Assembly (NCBI GenBank): GCA_028274465.1
Contig: CM051458.1
Location: forward strand, 36,556,744 to 36,620,743
Reading direction: 5' to 3'
From: Plantago ovata
Taxonomy: Eukaryota; Streptophyta; Magnoliopsida; Lamiales; Plantaginaceae
Length of the DNA stretch: 64,000 nucleotides
This document shows, in pieces, positions 56,899-64,000 of this stretch. Position numbers and translations under genes: made by a program. Below the pieces are notes generated by a model. That model worked only from the letters and a program-made list of their open reading frames with translations, had not been told where the DNA came from and ran no database searches. The first letter of the stretch is position 1, and each line of letters opens with the position of its first letter.

Positions 56899-59315
56899 TT
56901 ATCCAATGATGGATGTCCATTAACATGTTCAAGAATACGTCCAGTGGAAACCCAAGTCTGAAGTTTTTCAACTTTGACTTGTTTTCTACTTGCTGAGGAA
57001 CTAAGAGGCTTTGAGCTGAAAGACTTTTGACTCGTGCTGGTCAAATCCACTTTCTGATGTGGTGTCTTGCTCTGTTGACCTTTTTGCTGAACATACTTTT
57101 CAGTAAGTTCTTTTCTAGCAAGGTTCCTTCTAGTCCTAGCATTGGGAGTCTTTTCAAAACTCTTAGGCTTGGTTTTCTTCATCTCTTTGAAGTATCTTTG
57201 CTGACTTTGCTTATACTCATGAAAGAGTTGACTTTGCTTGGTTTTGAAACCGAGTCCACTCTTTGGAGAATGCTGAGCTTTAGCATCAGCAACCTTACTT
57301 GATTCAGGTTTGTCAGCAAAGGACTTCTGATTACTTTTGGTAATCTTGCCTTTAGACTTAACAACTTGCTTTTCAGCAACTTGTTTGGCGGAATGCTTCA
57401 CGGCATTCTTTTTCTTTCCAGTTTGCTTCACAGCAACCTGTTTTCCTTTTAAAGTCTTGTTACTTTGAGTAGCAACAGCGGGCTTTATGGTCATAGGTAC
57501 TTGATTGCATGTTTCAGCAATCTTAGTTTGACCAAACTGATAGATCACTGGTGGACTACTATCAGTAGCACGTACAAAGGAGATTGGTGATTTATCTTTT
57601 CTCAAGATTTCTACGTTATCACCTTCACACGTTGCTCCTAAACCTTCTTTCTGAGATGGATCTCTCAAATAAGAGTTTAGTTCAGTCAGCGTATTACTTG
57701 CTTCCACATAGGATTTGAAATTGATTTTCATCTTTTTCATTTCTTGAATTTCAGCAAGTAACTTTAGAATTGAGGACTGATACTCTTCCAATTCTAATGC
57801 CATTTGAGAATTTTTCTCTGCAGCCTCAGCAATCAATTTCTTAAGACGCCTTATTTCAGCATCCTTTTCTTCTGTCTCTTCCTTCAGCAAAGCGTACTTT
57901 TTAGTAGTTTGCTTGGTCAGAGTTTCAGCAAATTGAAGTTTTTCTTGCTGTTTGCTGAGAGTTTTCTCAAATCTTTCGATTTCTCCTTGAATCTTGTCAA
58001 GATCAATCTCGTCTTCACTTTCTGAATCAGAGTCAGAGGTAGAATTATTTACCTGACCGGCCATGAGGCAGAATTCGTAGTTCGACACATCTGGATAAGC
58101 TTCCATAGCTATCCCACACACTTCTTTGCCAATCTCCACGTCTAGAGTGGCTTCCTCATCGTCGGTGTCTGAACTTTCATCCTCACTGTCTTCGGAGCTT
58201 GTCTCAATGCACAATGCATCGATTTTTGCTTGAAGCTTCTTCTTTTCTTCAGCAATGAAAGCTCTTTTGAACTTCTTCTTCTTTTCAGCAGATTTGCCTT
58301 TCAGCAAAGGGCAATTAGCTTTGAAGTGTCCAGGCTTTTTGCAGTAAAAACATAGATCATTTCCAACTGCTGGTTCTTCTGATGATGTAGCTTGTTGAGC
58401 TTGCTTGTTCAGCGAGCTAGTATCATTCTTGTACTTATGGTAGTTATTACCAAGATGCTTTTTCAGCTTCTCTTTTGCTTTTCGCCTTTCAAGTTCCTTA
58501 CTGATGAATTTCTTCATGTTTTTAACAACTAAAGCATTTTCATCAGCAGGCTCTTTATCATTCTTCTTTTCAGAAGATGACGGCTTTGCAGCAAGAGCAA
58601 TGTTTTGCGATTTTTCAGCAAACACATTTTCTCTTTGCTTTGTCTCATAATTGACAGTAGCAAGATGAGAGAACAACTCAGTTGGTGTAATGTCAGGCAT
58701 TCCTTGATTATAATAGAAATTCTGAGTATGGATCCATTCTTGATTCAAACTTCTGATGATAGTTTTCACTTTCTCAGAATCTGAATAAAGATTTCCAACA
58801 CCCAGCGCTGCCATTTCACTAACAAGAGTTGTGAATCTGAAGTCCAAGTCTTCCAGTGACTCGTTAGCACCTTGCTTAAAGTTTTGAAACATTAGCTTAA
58901 GTACTTCAAGTTTGTTTTCCTTGGTCTTGTCAGATCCAGCACAAAGATCTTGAACCATTTTCCAAGCCTCCTTAGCAGTCTTAGCACCCCACAGTTTGCA
59001 CTGTATGGTATCTGGAGTTGATCTGATGATGATATTTCTTGCCTGGCCATCAAGACGGAATCTCTTAGCTTCGTCAGAAGTCCATTCCTCTCTTGGTTTT
59101 GGCACAACCGTATCTAATGGTTCGCCTTGGATGGTTTCCTTTCCAGCTTCAGTGGTTCTATGAGGGAAACTCCTTTCAACCTTGGTGATCTTGATAGGTC
59201 CATCATTAATGACGGTGACCATCTCATCACTAATGGCCTCAAGATGTAACTTCATGTTGTTTCGCCATTTCTCGTAATTTTCCAACTTCAGCAAGGGAGC
59301 ATCTCCTAAAGACAT
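56895..59315 (-). CDS. gag: Sirevirus Gag protein (S4), intact
   Basis: 806 aa from ATG 59315 (MSLGDAPLLKLENYEKWRNN). Copia Gag domain (UBN2 type) about residues 75-230, with AKEAWKMVQDL, VLKLMFQNFKQ and MAALGVGNLYSDSEKVKTIIRSL. Zinc knuckle CFYCKKPGHFKANC at residues 322-335. A Lys-rich stretch, an acidic Ser/Asp/Glu patch (about 370-400), a long coiled coil (about 430-530) and a basic Lys/Gln tail. The length and coiled coil are typical of Sireviruses, whose Gag extension has been reported to bind dynein light chain LC8 relatives. The only intact Sirevirus gene in the window. Confidence 0.92.
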   Translation of the reverse strand: MSLGDAPLLKLENYEKWRNNMKLHLEAISDEMVTVINDGPIKITKVERSFPHRTTEAGKETIQGEPLDTVVPKPREEWTSDEAKRFRLDGQARNIIIRSTPDTIQCKLWGAKTAKEAWKMVQDLCAGSDKTKENKLEVLKLMFQNFKQGANESLEDLDFRFTTLVSEMAALGVGNLYSDSEKVKTIIRSLNQEWIHTQNFYYNQGMPDITPTELFSHLATVNYETKQRENVFAEKSQNIALAAKPSSSEKKNDKEPADENALVVKNMKKFISKELERRKAKEKLKKHLGNNYHKYKNDTSSLNKQAQQATSSEEPAVGNDLCFYCKKPGHFKANCPLLKGKSAEKKKKFKRAFIAEEKKKLQAKIDALCIETSSEDSEDESSDTDDEEATLDVEIGKEVCGIAMEAYPDVSNYEFCLMAGQVNNSTSDSDSESEDEIDLDKIQGEIERFEKTLSKQQEKLQFAETLTKQTTKKYALLKEETEEKDAEIRRLKKLIAEAAEKNSQMALELEEYQSSILKLLAEIQEMKKMKINFKSYVEASNTLTELNSYLRDPSQKEGLGATCEGDNVEILRKDKSPISFVRATDSSPPVIYQFGQTKIAETCNQVPMTIKPAVATQSNKTLKGKQVAVKQTGKKKNAVKHSAKQVAEKQVVKSKGKITKSNQKSFADKPESSKVADAKAQHSPKSGLGFKTKQSQLFHEYKQSQQRYFKEMKKTKPKSFEKTPNARTRRNLARKELTEKYVQQKGQQSKTPHQKVDLTSTSQKSFSSKPLSSSASRKQVKVEKLQTWVSTGRILEHVNGHPSLDN

Positions 59316-59380
59316 CCTGTCAGCAAAGCACTACCAAACTGATCAAGTGAAAGAGATTTACGGAAAGCACTTAAGACATC
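59316..59380 (-). other. Remaining 5' leader of S4
   Basis: 65 bases upstream of gag. No PBS or LTR end. The junction to gypsy protease sequence is at 59380/59381, beginning CTATCACCATATG, which matches 43164. Confidence 0.8.
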
Positions 59381-59783
59381 CTATCACCATATGTACTTTG
59401 TTGATGAAGGCTCTACCCAAAAGAACCACATCCTTGAGATTTGCGGAGGATGTAGGCATGACGATGAAGTTCGTATTGACCTCTACACCGGCGACTCTTA
59501 CCACTAGATTCTCGATCACACCCAATGGCTTCTTCATAGACCCGTCCGCCAATTGCACCATGCACTTCATTGGTCTTAAGCCAGACAAACCCGACTCTTC
59601 GTACACGTTCAAAGGTATGACATTCACACCCGCTCCCGTGTCTAGAGTTCCCACTATTCCATCCTTCTTACCCAAGTCGATTTCCACATCAAAGCTCTCT
59701 TGGATAGGCACTTCCACCATATCCACCAACTCATCCTCAGACGATGAGTTTTCATTCACTTCTTCCACTATCGCATCAGATTG
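59381..59783 (-). pseudogene. Gypsy aspartic protease fragment, second copy
   Basis: Same sequence as 43164-43567 without the frame-shifting extra base: LDTGAGVNVIPLNVYEESGL, VQLADGSMKKPLGVIENLV and VVLLGRAFINKVHMVI in one frame. Cut on the left at the Sirevirus junction and on the right by the LTR. Confidence 0.85.
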
Positions 59784-61165
59784 TGATGATGTCGTTTTTC
59801 ACCAATTAAATTTGTTTAAAAGCCTAAGAACAGTTATCACTACACAAACTAGAGTGCATTGGCAAGTTGTCCCCGAGTGTCGTTCTCTCGGGACCTAACG
59901 TGGCTTTGTTTGAGGTTTTTGCTAGCAATTTCAGTCAACGAATTCAAATGTTGATAGAATCGTTTTCCTAAGAACAAGGCAACGAGAAATCAGATTGTTG
60001 TAAATCAAGCTTGGAAAACGGTTGGTGGTAGAAATCAAATACACATGCATGGGTTACGAATATGCTCACAAGTTCAGTGCGTAAAACCTTCGATCAAGTC
60101 TGCTAAGCAACTCGTCTAGGCAACTTTAAGACACACATCATAAAAGATCACTATCAATACTTTAGAGGTGCTTGTCACCAACACCATTTATCTAGCATGC
60201 TGCAAATCTCTAACATACAATCCTATAGCTTTCATTGACCAAGAGTTTGTCACTATACTCAATTCGAATATATTTTATAGGCAACTAAGAATCATATGAA
60301 GGGATTTGCAGCAAGATTGAATCACAATCTCATGTAATCATAAACATAACCCATAGCATGCATATTCTACATTCTACCACCAACACAAAAGATTTAGCTA
60401 CTCATATTCATCAACATAGACATCAATTCATATGAATAATAATCAGAATACATCATATCAAACTACAAGACAAGAGAGTGATACAAGTTACCACCAAAGT
60501 TGTCACTAATCGGTGAAAATCAAAGAAAACCTCTCCGTAGATGATTACAAAGGATGAATCCCAATCAAAACCTTGAATCCCAAGCTAAAATACAATGTAA
60601 TCTGAGTTTTCTCTGAGTTTTGGGGCTTAGGAGCTCTCCAAAACGAAGTTACAGTTCAAAAGATAATCAAAAAATGATCAAAGATCAGATCTAAGAAGGA
60701 AAATCCGAAAACGTAACCGCTGCCAAGCGGAGCGCTTGGCAAGCGAAGCGCTTCGGGCACACCAAGCGCTTCGCTTGGCTTCTGTGCCAAGGCTCCTGGA
60801 AATTGAAGCGGAGCGCTTCACTATTCCAGGCGCTTAGCTTGGCTCCTGGGCAGATTTTTGTCTTCAAACTCAATCTTTTTGCCCTCGCATGGCCTCGGGT
60901 GCCTTGGACTCATCCTTCTCGATGCTTATTGATGCTCAAACACTTACGAACAAGCCACGGAGATTGGGGAACTTCAACGGGGCCATCTTTTCCATCAAAA
61001 AGGCTCGTTTTTAGCTCCAAAAACGTCGTTTCGTACCTAAGTGCCTGAAAATGCAGAAAACACAAAACGTGACACTATTCTACAAAACTAACCAAAAAAC
61101 AAGGCTAGAAGATAGCAAAAGAAGGTAAAAAAGACAAGATGAACGCGTCAAAAATACGTTCATCA
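59784..61165 (-). repeat. Gypsy B LTR, second copy
   Basis: TGATGATGTCG...GTTCATCA, near-identical to 43568-44973. CCAAGCG-type palindromes at 60718-60845, one unit fewer. The GATTG flank is also repeated (59779-59783). Confidence 0.9.
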
Positions 61166-61363
61166 AACTCCCCAAACCAAACCTTTGCTTGTCCTCAAGA
61201 TACAAACTATCCTAAATGCAACACAAAAGGAGTCTCATGCCAAGTAAAGTGAACTAATCTATTGAATCTACCAAATGCTTATTAACAAAACCAAATGAGC
61301 ATGACATGCAAATAGGTTGAAGTATGCCTCGATTGCGAATATACACATTCTCAAGTGCACTTG
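61166..61363 (-). other. Gypsy B interior with PPT, second copy
   Basis: PPT complement at 61166-61183, then non-coding 3' block up to the ACTTG duplication at 61359-61363. Confidence 0.85.
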
Positions 61364-63050
61364 TGTTGGTCCCTTTAAACAACAAGAAAAGACTAGAGGG
61401 GGGGGGGGTGAATAGTCTTTTCAAACTTTTGTCGTTTAAAACTTTCTCAGCAAGTACTTATTACTTTACAGTAATGAGGTTGCTGATACTTAACTTTCTC
61501 AGCAAGCGTAAGTTACTTTACAGTAGCTTAGTTTGCTGATACTTAAAATCAGAGAGCGGAAGTCTTTGAAACGATAAGTGCTTTTTCAGCAAGTAAAGAG
61601 TTTCAGCAAGTGATGTGAGTGACTGTGTACAAACAGATATAATTTGCTGAAAGCTAAATGCAGTAAGTAAATCACACAAACACTTTAGAGTGGTATCTGA
61701 GAGTGGCGTAATCTCTCAACTAATCCACTTTGTCCTTTCTAGGACTGAATCCACTAAGATATGATTGAGGTTCCTTACAATCTCCTATCTAAAGCGATTC
61801 AACAGAAACCAAAGCACACTTGCTTTGTCTCCAACCTAAACTAGAGAACTCAACCTTGTTCTCCACCAAACTTGGTACTTTTAATCAGCAAAAGCTTGCT
61901 CGATTAAGTTCCCCCTGAATATCACGCCTGAAAGGGTGTATTTTCAGTTAGAGAGTTTTGGGGTGAGATAACTTAATTATAACTTATTCAGTTACAACAA
62001 GTAATCTAAGAAACATAACTTGGAATACTTTGCAGTAAACAAGTTTGATTGTTTCTGGTGTCAAGACTTATTCTTGTTCGAAAGAAAGAACACTTAACTA
62101 ATTTCTTAGCCGAGTTTGTTCTACTTCTTCACAAGTAGCTTTTTCAAGCTTTAAGTCTTGGAATGGATCAATGGCAGTAAGAGTGTTTGAAGGTTTGTGA
62201 GTTTTTAAGCACAAGTGAGAGTTTGATCACGTTGTTGACACACTTCAACTCTTTGCCGGATGACCTCTATTTATAGTGCAAGTAAGGAGCCGTTTGAATT
62301 TCAAATCCTAAGGCTTTTGTTCCTTAACATGTCACTATCTTGCTTTTGTACTTTCAGCAGCAACCTTTGTTTGTCTTCTAGTCTTCATGTCCTTTGTGTG
62401 TAAGCTTTGCATTAAATGCACCTTTGAATAGAATTCAAACAGTAACATTGGAGCGCAAAATCACGTACATTCAGCAAGAGGTCACATATGTTCATCAGCA
62501 AGTGTTCATTCTCAGTTTCAGCAAGCACAACCTACTCTGTCTTTCAGATTTTCACTTATGCAATGTTGTTGCTGAAAATTTCACTTTCTGAGCAACACGT
62601 GCCTTACCAGTCTTCAGCAATCTTCAAGTCTTCAAGTCTTCAAGTCTTCAGATCTTCAAAAGTCTTCAAGATTCTGACCGGTTTCTTATTTGCTTCAATA
62701 ATTTGTTTGTAATAAACAAAATACATCTTCAGCAAATGCTTCAATAGGTCATTTTCTTTTCAGAAAATAAGATACATCAAAGCTAAGCATCAATAAGATA
62801 TTTTCTTTTCAGAAAATAAAATACATCATACGCTAATTTGTGTCAATAGATTAATTTCTTCACAGAAATTAAAGTACGTCATCCACCGAAGAAATAACTT
62901 ATCTAACACCTATCTAAGTCATCAGCAAACGTTCCTCTTTTACAATGTCCTTAAAATTCTAAATTCCTATGGACCTTAAGAGTACTAGTTACTGGACTGT
63001 TCTTAATTTAGCATGGTTAATTGCTCATCAAAATTACAAGTTTCCTAACA
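61364..63050 (-). mobile_element. Solo Sirevirus LTR
   Basis: 1,687 bp, TGTTGGTCCC to TTCCTAACA on the plus strand, flanked by ACTTG on both sides (61359-61363 and 63051-63055) with gypsy B sequence resuming on the right. TATA box on the minus strand at 62266-62278. This is what LTR-LTR recombination of S4 would leave. Confidence 0.92.
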
Positions 63051-63055
63051 ACTTG

Positions 63056-63089
63056 GTTAAACAAAGGAGTCTCACGTAACATCTTCTAC
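63056..63089 (-). other. Gypsy B 3' block resumed
   Basis: 34 bases that continue the B sequence (compare 32230-32262 in A, CGTAACATCTTCTACC), cut by the CACTA end. The last three bases, TAC, are the expected 3-bp target duplication. Confidence 0.75.
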
Positions 63090-64000
63090 CACTACAAGAA
63101 AACAGCATTTTAGCAACCACATTTAGCAACCGATGGATCCGTTGCTAAAATTAGCGACCGATCGGTCTTTTAGCGACGGATGGGAGAGCTTAGCGACGGA
63201 TGGATAAATTCACCCTTAGAGCGGCTGAATATTTAGCGGCTTATCCGTTGCTATTTAGCAGACGGATGGAGTTATCCGTTGCTATTTAGCGACGGATAAC
63301 TCTATCCGTCGCTAAAATTCCAATGTTTTTTATTTTTTTTTTACGCCGGTCAATGCGTTTAGCGACGGATGACAGTCATCCGTCGATAAACTATATTTAA
63401 AAAAAAAAAATAATAATACAGCAACGGATGGTTATCCGTCGCTAATATAGTGACCGATCGCTATATTAGCAACGGATCACCATCCGTCGCTAACTTCTTC
63501 TTCTTCTCCACCGGCCGATTTACAGAACGCTATTCTCCTCTTTCTCTCTTCTTCTCCATTTTTCTCACTTCTTCTCTCCAATTCCAATCTTCCCTTATAC
63601 TCCATCATTTCTTCCAATCTTGGTGTCAAATCGAAGCTAATTCAACAAGGAACGTAGTGAGACATTCAATTTGAAGTGGGTTGTTCTATTTATTCCGCAA
63701 TAAAGGTACTAATCTCGAAATCTAACTTTTGTAAATTTGGTATTTTTTCAATTTTGAAGTGTTTTATGGTTTATTAGCTAGTTTTGATGTTAGTATTGTT
63801 CAATTGGGATGTTTTGGGATGTAGTGGGTTCGATTATGTTTGAGATTTGAATTGGGTTTGATTATCTTTAGGATTTCAATCGGGTTCGATTATGTTTGGG
63901 ATTATCTACGTAGTTAGTTTTGTTCAATTAGTGTAGTTTGTTTGGGATATACTAATTAGATTTGAAAATTGCATAAGTATAATTATAATGGAAATATGAG
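63090..64000 (+). mobile_element. CACTA (En/Spm-type) transposon, left end
   Basis: Terminal CACTACAAGAAAACA at 63090, followed by a dense set of short repeats in both orientations (TAGCGACGGAT and ATCCGTCGCTA) from about 63125 to 63495, the typical subterminal transposase-binding region. 63500-63630 is CT-rich like a plant 5' leader. 63700-64000 is AT-rich with loose repeats of GGGTTCGATTATGTTTG and no coding frame; possibly leader or first intron of the transposase gene. The other end is outside the window. Confidence 0.85.
63125..63495. repeat. CACTA subterminal repeats
   Basis: About a dozen GCGACGGAT-type 10-12-mers and variants (GCAACGGAT, GCGACCGAT), several paired as inverted repeats, for example either side of 63290 and 63380. 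Confidence 0.8.

Larger units (their letters stand above)
45172..59380 (-). mobile_element. Sirevirus S4, nearly complete, 5' LTR replaced
   Basis: Minus strand, right to left: short leader (59316-59380), gag, pol, hairpin spacer with an N gap, a third ORF of about 5 kb, PPT and 3' LTR (45172-46855). The expected PBS and 5' LTR are missing; at 59381 the sequence switches to a second copy of gypsy A/B. LTR start and end (TGTTAGGAAAC...GACCAACA on the minus strand) and the third ORF are Sirevirus features. Confidence 0.92.
59381..63050. repeat. Second copy of the 43164-46855 block
   Basis: Direct duplicate of about 3.67 kb: A protease fragment, B LTR and interior, Sirevirus LTR. Differences are few: scattered substitutions, a one-base frame difference (the right copy is in frame), and a roughly 22-bp loss in the palindromes near 60720. 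Confidence 0.93.

Noticed and set aside
59316..59400. Primer binding site for S4
   Set aside because: No TGGTATCAGAGC-like sequence is present between the gag start and the junction.
63450..63674. Small plus-strand protein in the CACTA end
   Set aside because: It begins inside the subterminal repeats and covers a CT-rich leader; there is no recognisable domain.

Overview
The window is a block of plant repeat DNA with no host gene, rRNA or tRNA that I can support. It points to a large, retrotransposon-rich dicot genome. The evidence is Ty1/copia elements of the Sirevirus type (long Gag with zinc knuckle, an extra ORF after pol), Ty3/gypsy elements of the Athila/Tat type (tRNA-Asp-like primer site TGGCGCCG, TGATGA...TCATCA LTR ends), and a CACTA DNA transposon end. 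The species cannot be fixed. Two 100-base N runs (17148-17247, 53276-53375) show that this is a scaffold, and both lie beside duplicated sequence.

Layout. 1-2918: fragment of Sirevirus S1 (minus; third ORF, spacer, end of RNase H). 2919-16337: Sirevirus S2 (minus; truncated third ORF, spacer, pol), split by gypsy element G1 (8567-14296, plus, TSD AGCAA). 16338-17147 and 25422-26406: LTR pieces of Sirevirus S3, which lies in S2 pol. Gypsy G2 (17248-25421, minus) and the truncated gypsy G3 (26407-30632, plus) lie in S3. Gypsy A (30633-43567, minus) lies in the G3 reverse transcriptase and is itself split by gypsy G4 (33707-40144, minus, TSD CGCTC, intact 719-aa gag-protease ORF). Gypsy B (from 43568, minus) lies in A. 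Sirevirus S4 (45172-59380, minus) lies in B. 59381-63050 repeats 43164-46855 almost exactly and ends in a solo Sirevirus LTR bounded by ACTTG on both sides. From 63090 a CACTA element begins and runs off the window.

The insertions form an open nested stack (S2 > S3 > G3 > A > B > S4/CACTA). Their right-hand halves should lie beyond base 64000.

How the parts work together: LTRs give promoter and polyadenylation signals, Gag builds the particle, protease-integrase-RT-RNase H copy and insert the element. Most gypsy copies here carry gag or gag-protease, sometimes an env-position ORF, but no RT or integrase, so they would depend on a helper. The Sirevirus has a third ORF of about 5 kb with nuclear-type basic clusters and acidic stretches and no visible membrane segment. 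The most interesting signals are: three 72-75 bp in-frame GT...AG segments in the S2 third ORF that are exactly absent from S4; hairpin arrays between pol and the third ORF; family-specific GC palindromes beside the gypsy TATA boxes and around the gypsy env-position ORF; one gypsy LTR family carrying two different gag types; and a 3.7 kb duplication that joins a full-length and a solo-LTR version of the same insertion.
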